From the NCBI GenBank assembly GCA_026129545.1, contig JAHCHX010000001.1, forward strand, positions 3,503,001 to 3,567,000: DNA of 64,000 nucleotides. Direction: 5' to 3'. Each line of letters opens with the position of its first letter. The first letter of the stretch is position 1. This stretch comes from Saprospiraceae bacterium (GTDB taxonomy: Bacteria > Bacteroidota > Bacteroidia > Chitinophagales > Saprospiraceae). This document shows, one piece after another, positions 30,115-38,018 of this stretch. The notes under the pieces are model-generated. The model was not told the DNA's origin. It saw nothing but the letters and a program-made list of their open reading frames with translations, and did no database searches. A program made the position numbers and the translations under genes.

Positions 30115-32523
30115 ATGTCGTCTCTTACCACCATCCCCTTCCACACCAAACCCCAACCCTCTTTTAACAAAAACTTCGACCTGCTCATCCGCCACCTGCA
30201 CGAGATGAAAGCAGCGGGCTACGAGACCTATATCTGCTCCGAAAACCCCAAGCAGTTCGACCGGCTGGCGGCGATTTTTAAGGAATTGAAGGCCGACGTG
30301 GCGTTTTTGCCCGTCGAAATCCCGATTCACGAGGGCTTCATTGACGAGGATTTGAAAATCGAGGTGCTCACCGACCACCAGATTTTCCAGCGCTATCACG
30401 CCTACAAAATCCGGCAGGGATTTTCCAAAGAACAGGCGCTCAACTACCGCGTGTTGCGCGAACTCGCGCCGGGCGACTATGTGACGCACATTGACCACGG
30501 CATCGGCAAATTCGCGGGCCTGCAAAAAATCGAAATCGGCGGTCAGATGCAGGAAGCCGTGCGGCTCAATTACAAAAACAACGATATCCTCTACGTCAGC
30601 ATCCACTCGCTGCACAAAATCTCGAAGTACATCGGGCGCGAAGGCGAGCCGCCGCAACTTTCCAAAATCGGCTCCGACGCCTGGAAACAACTCAAAGCCC
30701 GCACCAAGCGCAAAATCAAGGACATCGCGGCGGAACTCATCAAACTCTACGCCGCCCGCCGCGCCGCCAAAGGCCACGCTTTCCCGCCCGACGACGTGCT
30801 GCAAACCGAACTCGAAGCCAGTTTTATCTACGAGGACACGCCAGACCAATACAAATCCACACAAGACGTGAAGGCCGACATGGAGAAAGAATACCCGATG
30901 GACCGCCTGATTTGTGGCGACGTGGGCTTCGGCAAAACCGAGGTCGCCATCCGCGCGGCATTCAAAGCCGTGACCGATGGCAAGCAGGTGGCCGTGCTCG
31001 TGCCGACGACGATTTTGGCCTTGCAACACTGGAAAACTTTCTCCGAACGCCTCGCCGATTTTCCTGTCACGGTGGATTATCTCAACCGTTTCCGCAGCGC
31101 GAAGGAGAAAAAAGAGATTTTGGAAAAACTAAAAAAAGGCCAGATTGACATCATCATCGGCACCCACGCACTGTTGGGCAAAGAAGTGGGATTCAAAGAC
31201 TTGGGCTTGCTCGTGGTGGACGAGGAGCAAAAATTTGGCGTCGCCTCGAAGGAAAAACTCCGCGCCCTGAAAGTCAACGTGGACACGCTCACACTGACGG
31301 CCACGCCCATTCCGCGCACCTTGCAATTCTCGCTCATGGCCGCCCGCGACCTTTCGGTCATTCGCACGCCGCCGCCCAACCGCCAGCCGATTCACACGGA
31401 GATTCGCGTGTTCGACGAGGATTTAATCAAAGAAGTCATTTACGCCGAAGTCAATCGCGGCGGGCAGGTGTTTTTTGTCCACAACCGCGTGAACGACTTG
31501 CCCAAAATCGTCGAAACGCTCCAACGCCTTTGCCCCGACACCGAAGTGGCGATGGCGCACGGTCAGATGGACGCCGAGCATTTGGAGAAAGTTTTGGTAG
31601 ATTTTATTGATAAAAAATTCGACGTGCTGGCCTGCACCAACATCATCGAAACCGGCCTCGACATCCCCAACGCGAACACCATCATCATCAACCGCGCCGA
31701 TATGTTCGGCCTCAGCGATTTGCACCAACTGCGCGGTCGTGTGGGTCGCTCGAACCAAAAAGCCTACTGCTACCTTTTCGCGCCGCCCATGAGCGTGCTC
31801 ACGCAGGAAGCCCGCAAGCGCCTGCGCACCATCGAGGAATTCAGCGAACTCGGCTCCGGCTTTCAGGTCGCCATGCGCGACCTCGACATCCGGGGCGCGG
31901 GCAATTTGCTCGGCGGCGAGCAGTCAGGCTTCATCGCCGATATTGGTTTCGAGACTTATCAGAAAATCCTCGACGAGGCCATTCAGGAGTTGAAAGAGAC
32001 CGATTTCAAAGATGTTTTCAAAGAAGAAATCGCGCAAAAAGGCTCTTACGTCCGCGATGTGACCATCGAAACGGACGTGGAAATGCTCATCCCCGACGAA
32101 TACGTCTCGAACACGCAGGAGCGCCTGAGCCTTTACACGGAACTCAACACCATCGAAAACGAGGAAGGCATCGCGGCTTTCGCCAAACGTTTGGAAGACC
32201 GTTTCGGCAAATTGCCGCATCAGGTCAACGCCTTATTCGACGGCCTGCGCCTGCAATGGCTTTGCAAAAAATTGGGTTTTGAAAGATTGATTTTGAAAGG
32301 CGGCAAACTGCGCTGCTACTTCCTCGGCGACCCGCAATCATCGTTTTTCGAGACGGAGACTTTCAACAAAATCGTGCAGTTCGTGGGCGCGAAAGGCCGT
32401 ATCATGGGCATTTCGCTCAAACAGACGAACAAGGAACTCATCCTCGTGCAGGACGAGGTGCGGAGTTTGAAGGCCGTGAAGGGGGTGTTGGAGCAGGTGG
32501 TGGGGGCTGCGGCTTTTGCATGA
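30115..32523 (+). CDS. mfd: Transcription-repair coupling factor Mfd, lacking its N-terminal third
   Basis: The 802-residue frame covers the RNA-polymerase-interacting (CarD-like) domain (LAPGDYVTHIDHGIGKFAGL, about 121-140), the RecG-like translocase with Walker A GDVGFGKTE (about 268), VVDEEQKFGV (about 369), TATPIPRTLQFSL, HGQMDAEHLEK and DLDIRGAGNLLGGEQSGF, and the C-terminal D7 region. Full Mfd proteins have about 1,100 residues; the UvrB-like N-terminal module is missing, and an in-frame TAG stands just before the ATG. The first residues (PFHTKPQPSFNKNFDLL) are internal Mfd sequence. It may still translocate but should not recruit UvrA. The C-terminus ends in an unusual GAAAFA, and the same 3' sequence recurs at 35738 and 36592. 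Confidence 0.9.
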   Translation: MSSLTTIPFHTKPQPSFNKNFDLLIRHLHEMKAAGYETYICSENPKQFDRLAAIFKELKADVAFLPVEIPIHEGFIDEDLKIEVLTDHQIFQRYHAYKIRQGFSKEQALNYRVLRELAPGDYVTHIDHGIGKFAGLQKIEIGGQMQEAVRLNYKNNDILYVSIHSLHKISKYIGREGEPPQLSKIGSDAWKQLKARTKRKIKDIAAELIKLYAARRAAKGHAFPPDDVLQTELEASFIYEDTPDQYKSTQDVKADMEKEYPMDRLICGDVGFGKTEVAIRAAFKAVTDGKQVAVLVPTTILALQHWKTFSERLADFPVTVDYLNRFRSAKEKKEILEKLKKGQIDIIIGTHALLGKEVGFKDLGLLVVDEEQKFGVASKEKLRALKVNVDTLTLTATPIPRTLQFSLMAARDLSVIRTPPPNRQPIHTEIRVFDEDLIKEVIYAEVNRGGQVFFVHNRVNDLPKIVETLQRLCPDTEVAMAHGQMDAEHLEKVLVDFIDKKFDVLACTNIIETGLDIPNANTIIINRADMFGLSDLHQLRGRVGRSNQKAYCYLFAPPMSVLTQEARKRLRTIEEFSELGSGFQVAMRDLDIRGAGNLLGGEQSGFIADIGFETYQKILDEAIQELKETDFKDVFKEEIAQKGSYVRDVTIETDVEMLIPDEYVSNTQERLSLYTELNTIENEEGIAAFAKRLEDRFGKLPHQVNALFDGLRLQWLCKKLGFERLILKGGKLRCYFLGDPQSSFFETETFNKIVQFVGAKGRIMGISLKQTNKELILVQDEVRSLKAVKGVLEQVVGAAAFA
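32407..32501 (+). repeat. mfd 3'-end repeat, copy 1 (inside the gene)
   Basis: These 95 bases of the mfd coding sequence recur without mismatch at 35738-35832 and, in their last part, with divergence at 36592-36663. Beyond 32501 the three copies have different ends. Confidence 0.95.
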
Positions 32524-32596
32524 AACAAAGCATTGAGCAAGTGCGGGTCAAGAAAAATATAGAACTTTGTGTTTTAAAATTTGGGAAACAAATTAG

Positions 32597-33790
32597 ATGG
32601 TGAAATACTCTGAAATTCGGAAAAAATTAAAACTTGATCAAGCCAAGACGAGGGCTGATTGGGGTTTGGCCAGCGTGACCCATTTTCTTCAAAACAGGGA
32701 AAATGGGGCGGCGCATTATTACAGCCAAAATGCAACTGAGTATCTATCGAAGTTTGATTTGATAGCTGAGCCATGTTTCCAATACGAACTTCCTATTGAG
32801 TGGGATGTTCCATTCCCTCCCCCCCAGCAGCCTAAATTCAAATTCATAGATTTGTTTGCAGGAATCGGAGGGCTAAGACTCGCGTTTCAAAATATCGGCG
32901 GCAAATGCGTTTTCACTTCGGAATGGAACCCTTTCTCACAAAAAACTTATGAGGCAAATTTTGGAGAGGTGCCATTCGGAGACATCACGAAAATCAACGA
33001 ACAGGAAATTCCAGCTCACGACATTTTGCTCGCAGGCTTCCCCTGTCAGCCATTTTCGATTGCAGGGGTGTCAAAAAAGAAAAGTTTGGGTAGAGAACAT
33101 GGTTTCAAAGATAAGACACAGGGTACCCTATTTTTTGACATTGTTCGCATTTTGGAAGCCAAACACCCAAAAATATTTCTTTTAGAAAACGTCAAAAACC
33201 TCGCTACGCATGACAAGGGAAATACCTTTCGCGTGATTCATGGTACGCTGAAAGAATTGGGTTACAATGTTCATCATCGCATATTAGATGGCAAATACTT
33301 CGTGCCGCAACACCGGGAACGTATTGTCATAGTAGGATTTCGAGAGGATATTTTCAAAAGGGAAGAAAAATTTGATTTCCCGGAGTTGTCTATCGCAGAC
33401 TGCACGATTAAAGAAATCCTTGAACATACAGTCGAAGGAAAATATACGCTTACCGACAAGCTTTGGACTTATCTGCAAGACTATTCGCTCAAACACAAGG
33501 CCAAAGGAAATGGATTTGGATTCGGCTTAGCAGACTTTGACGGCGTTACCCGGACGCTCAGTGCCAGATATTACAAAGACGGCTCCGAGATACTTATTCC
33601 TCAAAAAGGGCAAAATCCTCGCCGACTGACTCCGCGTGAATGTGCGAGATTGCAAGGTTTTCCCGATCATTTCATTATACCTGTCTCGGACAACCAAGCG
33701 TACCGCCAGTTTGGAAACTCCGTTGTCGTGCCGCTCATGCAAGCTGTGGGTGCCAACATTGTAAAAGCCTTGAACGCCCATGAATCTTGA
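32597..33790 (+). CDS. DNA (cytosine-5)-methyltransferase of a type II R-M system
   Basis: The 397-residue enzyme has the C5-methyltransferase motifs in order: I (FIDLFAGIGGLRLAF, about 83-97), IV with the catalytic Cys (AGFPCQPFSIAG, C150), VI (LLENVKNL), VIII (VPQHRERIVIVGF) and the C-terminal motifs IX-X (RRLTPRECARLQGFPDHF, QFGNSVVVP). The N-terminal 80 residues form an extra domain (YSEIRKKLKLDQAKTRADWG) that may aid DNA binding. It overlaps the next gene, the endonuclease, by 11 bp. The region is visibly richer in A+T than flanking core genes, which suggests transfer. Confidence 0.92.
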   Translation: MVKYSEIRKKLKLDQAKTRADWGLASVTHFLQNRENGAAHYYSQNATEYLSKFDLIAEPCFQYELPIEWDVPFPPPQQPKFKFIDLFAGIGGLRLAFQNIGGKCVFTSEWNPFSQKTYEANFGEVPFGDITKINEQEIPAHDILLAGFPCQPFSIAGVSKKKSLGREHGFKDKTQGTLFFDIVRILEAKHPKIFLLENVKNLATHDKGNTFRVIHGTLKELGYNVHHRILDGKYFVPQHRERIVIVGFREDIFKREEKFDFPELSIADCTIKEILEHTVEGKYTLTDKLWTYLQDYSLKHKAKGNGFGFGLADFDGVTRTLSARYYKDGSEILIPQKGQNPRRLTPRECARLQGFPDHFIIPVSDNQAYRQFGNSVVVPLMQAVGANIVKALNAHES

Positions 33791-35091
33791 AAACCTCAAA
33801 TCTGCTTTCGCCACACAGGGTTGCCAAAAATTGTACGTCAAGAAATTGGCTGCCAATGACAGCTCTAAAAATCAGGTTTATCTGGGCGGCAGCTTCGACA
33901 TTTTGAACATTTTTCCCGTGTCGGAGGTGTATGCCGACTCTTCCGGCGATTGGGAGCGAGACCGTTTCAAAGCTGATGTGAACTTCTATTGGCTCACAGA
34001 GGGCGGCAATCTTTCTCCAGCACCCAAAGCGCAGTTTATCATTTATCCCAAATATCCCGAGGTTCGGTTTTCGGGTTTTCTGGCAGGGAGTGAAAATCCT
34101 CCTTCTGAACTTATGACCCAAAGGCTTCCGGGAAGGTTGCTTTTTTTGTCGCCTAACAAGGAAGGCAGGATTATCGGATATGTCTCATCTCCTGATTCTC
34201 AACTTGCCCAAGAGTTTGACCACTTGGCGGAAACCCAGTCATATGGCGTGTTTTCTGTGATTGAGTTGGCTTCAATCGCCAACAACCGTCAAAACCTAAT
34301 TGCAGAGTTGACTCGAATTCATTATTTGGGCTGGATTCACTCAAAAAGATTGAACAGTGCCGGAGAAATCCTCCCGTGCCTTGCCCCGCAATGTGTGGGC
34401 TACACCCTTGAAGCAGAGCTGGGTGTGCGCCCCAACAGTTACTCCGAACCGGATTTTCTCGGTTGGGAAATCAAGGCATTTGGGGTGAAGAAATTTGAAA
34501 AATTTGCGGGAAGTGTCATCACACTTTTCACTCCAGAGCCAAACGGCGGGTTTTACGGAATACACGGATTGAGCGCCTTCGTGCGGAAGTATGGGTACTG
34601 TGACCTCCGAGGGCGGGAAGACAGAATCAATTTTGGAGGCATCTATAAGGTAGAAAACACGCATCCGAGAACCAAGTTGCGGTTGGAAATCGTAGGTTTT
34701 GACCATGTGAGTGGAAAAAATATCGGATTCCAATGGAAAAATAACTTTGATTGACCAAGACGACAATGAGGCCGCCACTTGGTCGTTTGCCGCATTGTTG
34801 AAAAAGTGGAACGCGAAGCACAACCAAGCTTGCTATGTTCCAGCAAAATCTGCACAAAACCCTTCGAAACAGTATCATTACGGCAACCAAATCATTTTAG
34901 GCATAGGCACCGACTTCCAATTGTTCTTACAAGAAATGTCGGAAGGGCATATCTACTATGACCCGGGCATAAAAATTGAAAATGCCTCTACGGCCAATCC
35001 TCGTCCCAAAGGGAGAAGCCAGTTTCGTATTAAGTCGGGCTTTCTTCCAAATCTGTATAGGAAGAGCGAACAGGTAAATTTGTCTGAATAG
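33780..35091 (+). pseudogene. MvaI/BcnI-like restriction endonuclease, frameshifted
   Basis: The first frame (33780-34754) gives about 310 good residues, including CVGYTLEAELGVRPNSYSEP followed by DFLGWEIKAFG. That is the PD-(D/E)XK catalytic segment (E..PDFLGWEIK) of the MvaI/BcnI-like family. After the A6 run at 34715-34720 the coherent sequence continues in the next frame (ISDSNGKITLIDQDDNEAAT ... to 35091). Removing one A restores a single frame of about 436 residues. The gene is either inactivated, phase-variable, or carries an assembly error. The partner methyltransferase is intact and overlaps its start, so cells would be modified but possibly not restricting. Confidence 0.7.
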
Positions 35092-35113
35092 TATTGAGGG
35101 AATCATCGTCCTC

Positions 35114-35602
35114 TCAAGCCGCCGCCCCCCGCAACTCCACCGGCAAATACGCATACACCAAATCCCCCTCCGCGATGCCCGAATCCATCAACTCGTAGCC
35201 GATGGGCAAGTCGGTGCGGTTTTGTTGCACCCACACTTTGTCGCCGATGATATCGAAATGAAAAACAGCGTAGTGGACGTGCTTGCCGTCCTGCCAGCCT
35301 ACGCGCACCAATTGGTAATGGTGATTTTTCGTGTCGAGGAAAAGTTGATTTTGTACCTCTTTGAAGTTGGCGGGCTTGATTTTGGCGTAGTCCCCCAGAA
35401 AGGAAACAATCGCTTTTTGATACTTCAGAACTTTATCCATTGACTGACTTTTTTCTGCCGAAATGACCACCCTTTCCGCTGCCAAGTCAATTTGAAATTC
35501 CGTACCCGGTGTCTGAACGGCAAGAGGGTCGTCGGTTATTGTCCAACCATCGCGTTCGAGCGCGTTCCGCACAGCGTCGTGGTAGTTGTCTTTTCTTGTC
35601 AT
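35114..35602 (-). CDS. XisH-XisI fusion protein (element-excision factor-like)
   Basis: The 162-residue product joins two families. Residues 1-45 (RKDNYHDAVRNALERDGWTI, then TDDPL and IDLAAERVV) match the N-terminus of XisH. Residues 50-162 (KVLKYQKAIVSFLGDYAKIK, HHYQLVRVGWQDG, FHFDIIGDKVWVQQN, then GYELMDSGIAEGDLVYAYLP) match XisI nearly end to end. XisH and XisI are normally separate adjacent genes; the XisH part after its DLAAER strand, including the rest of the nuclease-like core, is missing. XisH/XisI were found as factors needed for excision of the fdxN element in cyanobacteria. The ATG at 35602 fits XisH, and TATCTTTG (35618-35625) provides a -7 element. Confidence 0.75.
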   Translation of the reverse strand: MTRKDNYHDAVRNALERDGWTITDDPLAVQTPGTEFQIDLAAERVVISAEKSQSMDKVLKYQKAIVSFLGDYAKIKPANFKEVQNQLFLDTKNHHYQLVRVGWQDGKHVHYAVFHFDIIGDKVWVQQNRTDLPIGYELMDSGIAEGDLVYAYLPVELRGAAA

Positions 35603-35623
35603 GGGCTTTCGTTTGGGCAAAGA

Positions 35624-35732
35624 TATACTTCGCGCCGTTAGGTTTTGGGCATGGCTGCAATCGCAATCTACTAAAAATCAAGAACATCAATCATGTTCAT
35701 CTAACAAATCCTAGCGAATCAAGGGATAAATC
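35624..35732 (+). repeat. Dispersed 105-bp repeat, copy 5
   Basis: TATACTTCGCGCCGTTAGGT to CTAGCGAATCAAGGGATAAA; nearly identical to the copy at 29393 and in the same direction. It overlaps the promoter of the divergent XisHI gene and ends 5 bp before the second mfd 3'-end copy. Confidence 0.9.
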
Positions 35733-35737
35733 AGAAA

Positions 35738-35848
35738 GGCATTTCGCTCAAACAGACGAACAAGGAACTCATCCTCGTGCAGGACGAGGTGCGGAGTTTG
35801 AAGGCCGTGAAGGGGGTGTTGGAGCAGGTGGTTTCGGCGACCAAGTAA
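35738..35848 (+). pseudogene. mfd 3'-end fragment, copy 2
   Basis: 35738-35832 is a perfect 95-bp copy of the mfd 3' end. It then continues in frame to its own stop (…QVVSATK, TAA at 35846-35848), different from the end of the large mfd gene. There is no start codon or promoter, so this is a fragment rather than a gene. Confidence 0.9.
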
Positions 35849-35852
35849 CGTC

Positions 35853-35912
35853 AACCTTCTGGTTGGCGACCAACCGGGAGGTTGGCATTACTTTGAAGAA
35901 AGTCTATTTTTG
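35853..35912 (+). promoter_or_regulatory. Hairpin and promoter before the antitoxin gene
   Basis: A 14-bp stem (35853-35866 / 35870-35883) with a CGA loop follows the mfd fragment and could act as a terminator or operator. TTGG at 35882 and TATTTTTG at 35905-35912, with a 19-base spacer, match the Bacteroidota -33/-7 promoter. Confidence 0.5.
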
Positions 35913-35950
35913 TAGCAAAATTTTGAAAGATGGGAGCACAAACTGGCCCG

Positions 35951-36151
35951 ATGAGCAACCTTCAATTAGAATTGCTCAAACTCTACTCCACCAATTTGTC
36001 CGAGCAACAACTGCTGGACATCAAGCGAATATTGGCGGCTTACTTCGCTGAACAGATTGACCGCGAGATGACTGCCTTGTGGGAGGAAAAAGGCTGGGAC
36101 GATTCGACTATCGAAAAATGGAAGCACGAGCGGCTGCGCACTCCTTACTAA
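35951..36151 (+). CDS. Antitoxin-like protein, partner of a PIN toxin
   Basis: The 66-residue protein is helical and charged (LLKLYSTNLSEQQLLDIKRI, then REMTALWEEKGWDDSTIEKW, LRTPY). Proteins with this length and the 'lWeekgWs...i.kw...hlRtPY' end lie in front of COG1569-type PIN toxins, as here, with a 12-bp gap. An ATG at 35930 would add seven residues; the one at 35951 is closer to the helical domain. It has no recognisable DNA-binding motif. Confidence 0.6.
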   Translation: MSNLQLELLKLYSTNLSEQQLLDIKRILAAYFAEQIDREMTALWEEKGWDDSTIEKWKHERLRTPY

Positions 36152-36163
36152 TCTCGCCTTTCC

Positions 36164-36587
36164 ATGCGCATCGTGCTCGACATAAACGTTTTGCTCATCT
36201 CTCTCCCGGTTGGCAAAAAGTACCGTCCCATTTTTGATGCACTGAAAGCCGGGATTTTCACCCTGCTCGTCCGTCACCAACGAAATCCTCATCGAGTATG
36301 AGGAAAAAGTTGGCGAAAAAACTACACCGGAAATTGCTCAAAACGTCGTTCGCCTGCTGCTCAACTTACCGAATGTAGAAAGAATCAGCAACATCTACTA
36401 CCGTTGGAATCTCATCACCAACGACCCTGACGACAACAAATATATCGATTGCGCGGTGGCCGCCAACGCCACTTACGTTGTTTCCGACGACGCTGACTTC
36501 CGTGTTTTGAAACGAACGCCCTTCCCGCCTTTGAATTTGCTTACTTCTGACGAATTTTTGGAGTTGCTGCAAAGCAAAGACACTTGA
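36164..36587 (+). pseudogene. PIN-domain toxin, disrupted by a 4-bp duplication
   Basis: From the ATG at 36164 the frame reads RIVLDINVLLISLPVGKKYR to GIFTLLV, the first PIN acidic site (D6). A tandem CGTC-CGTC at 36268-36275 then shifts it to a stop after a few residues. In the other frame the domain continues: TNEILIEYEEKV (second acidic site), ITNDPDDNKYIDCAVAANAT (third) and VVSDDADFRVL (fourth), ending at the TGA 36585-36587. Removing one CGTC restores about 140 residues of a COG1569-type PIN ribonuclease. Thus the toxin is dead unless this is a sequencing error, while its antitoxin is intact. Confidence 0.75.
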
Positions 36588-36663
36588 TGCACAGGACGCG
36601 GTGCGGAGTTTGAAGGCGGTGAATTGGATGTTGGAGCAGGTGATAGAAGGGACGAAGCAATAA
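36588..36663 (+). pseudogene. mfd 3'-end fragment, copy 3 (diverged)
   Basis: CAGGACGCGGTGCGGAGTTT and the following GAAGGCGGTGAATTGGATGT (36592-36631) resemble the mfd 3' end with several substitutions. The fragment ends …LEQVIEGTKQ with TAA at 36661. It lies directly after the broken toxin, so each cargo module between 32.5 and 36.6 kb is bounded by an mfd terminus. It may be the original end of mfd. Confidence 0.75.
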
Positions 36664-36791
36664 CGAAAAGTTGACAACAAAGCCTGCATTTGCCTTTAAG
36701 CCACCCTTCCCCCATCTGTTATGTCAAACACCCACCTAAACGCACCCAGACGTTACACCATTCGATTTTCATGGCGCAATTTGCCACTTGT

Positions 36792-36810
36792 TTGACGCAA
36801 AATACGTCAA
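36792..36810 (+). promoter_or_regulatory. Operator-like inverted repeat
   Basis: TTGACG-CAAAATA-CGTCAA is a perfect 6-bp palindromic pair with a 7-base centre, 45 bp before the monooxygenase start. It has the size of a TetR/MarR-type operator; no regulator gene is adjacent. Confidence 0.4.
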
Positions 36811-36854
36811 TTCAAAGAGGCAAGCATTAAGACCTTTGTCACAACGAACAAGTT

Positions 36855-38003
36855 ATGAAGCAATACACCATACTTGGCGGCGGCATCGCAGGACTGACCG
36901 CTGCCATTGCCTTGAATCAAAAAGGCATACGCCCCACGGTTTTTGAGGCCGCAGCCGACATCAAGCCGCTCGGCGCGGGGCTGCTGCTGGCCGCCAACGC
37001 AGTAAAAGGTTACGAACGCCTCGGCATCGCCGAAAAAATCGTGGCACGGGGCCATGCCCTGCCCACGTTCAGCATCCTCGACCAGCGAGGCCGCATCATC
37101 ACTACCGCCGATGCCGCAAAAATCGGACGGCAATACGGCCTGCACAATTTCGCCATTCACCGCGCTGACTTGCACGACGCACTACTGGCTGAGTTGGCAC
37201 CCCATCAGGTGCAGACAGACAAACGCGCCATGCGCGTCGAAAAACAACCTGACGACAGCATCGTGATTCATTTCGCCGATGGCTCCGCACACCGGACGGA
37301 TTATCTGGTAGTGGCAGAAGGGATTCACTCGGCGGTTCGCCGCCAGTTGCTCCCCGATTCGGAACCGCGCTATGCAGGCTACACTTGCTGGCGGGCGGTC
37401 ATCGAAGCGCCGACCGCCTTGGCCGGCCTTTCCGAGGCATCGGAGACTTGGGGCGCGAACGGGCGTTTTGGCATCGTGCCGTTGGCAGGCGGGAAAATCT
37501 ACTGGTTTGCCTGCGTGAATGCCCCGCAGAACGACCCAAGTATGCGCGGGGCCAAAGTCGCCGACTTACAGCGTTTTTTCCAAAAATTTCATCCATCCGT
37601 GAAGACCATTTTGGAAAACACCCGTGATGCCGACCTGATTTGGAACGATATCATTGACCTCAAGCCAATTGGAAAATTTGCTTTCGAGCACATCGTACTC
37701 ATCGGCGACGCGGCGCACGCCACCACCCCCAACATGGGGCAGGGCGCGTGTCAGGCTATTGAGGATGCGGTGATTTTGGCTGACGAGTTGGGGAAAAACG
37801 CCGACCCTGCCGCTGCGTTTGCAGCATTTGAAAAGCGCAGGCTGGCACGTACACATTTCATCGTGAACAACTCATGGCGGCTGGGGAAAATCGCCCAACT
37901 GAACCAGCCGTGGCTGGTCGCTCTGCGCAACGCGCTGTTCCGGTTGGTGCCGGAGCGCGTGAACGAGCAACAATTGAAAGCCTTGCTGAAAGTGGATTTT
38001 TGA
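36855..38003 (+). CDS. FAD-dependent monooxygenase (UbiH / salicylate hydroxylase-like)
   Basis: The 382-residue flavoprotein has the N-terminal dinucleotide fold (YTILGGGIAGLTAAIALNQK), the DG/mid motif (VVAEGIHSAVRRQLLPDSEP, about 155-174) and the second FAD motif HIVLIGDAAHATTPNMGQGA (about 278-297). It belongs to the group A aromatic hydroxylases that use NAD(P)H and O2; relatives act on hydroxybenzoates, tetracyclines or quinone precursors, and the substrate is not readable from sequence. It is a single gene next to a possible operator. Confidence 0.87.
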   Translation: MKQYTILGGGIAGLTAAIALNQKGIRPTVFEAAADIKPLGAGLLLAANAVKGYERLGIAEKIVARGHALPTFSILDQRGRIITTADAAKIGRQYGLHNFAIHRADLHDALLAELAPHQVQTDKRAMRVEKQPDDSIVIHFADGSAHRTDYLVVAEGIHSAVRRQLLPDSEPRYAGYTCWRAVIEAPTALAGLSEASETWGANGRFGIVPLAGGKIYWFACVNAPQNDPSMRGAKVADLQRFFQKFHPSVKTILENTRDADLIWNDIIDLKPIGKFAFEHIVLIGDAAHATTPNMGQGACQAIEDAVILADELGKNADPAAAFAAFEKRRLARTHFIVNNSWRLGKIAQLNQPWLVALRNALFRLVPERVNEQQLKALLKVDF

Positions 38004-38018
38004 GAGGTTGCCTAAACT

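Noticed and set aside
34711..34760. Programmed ribosomal frameshifting in the endonuclease gene
   Set aside because: The needed shift is +1 at an A run with no stop codon or stimulatory signal of a known +1 site; mutation, phase variation or sequencing error is simpler.
35738..35848. Independent small gene homologous to the Mfd end
   Set aside because: No start codon or promoter; the sequence is an exact DNA repeat of the mfd 3' end, so a recombination product.
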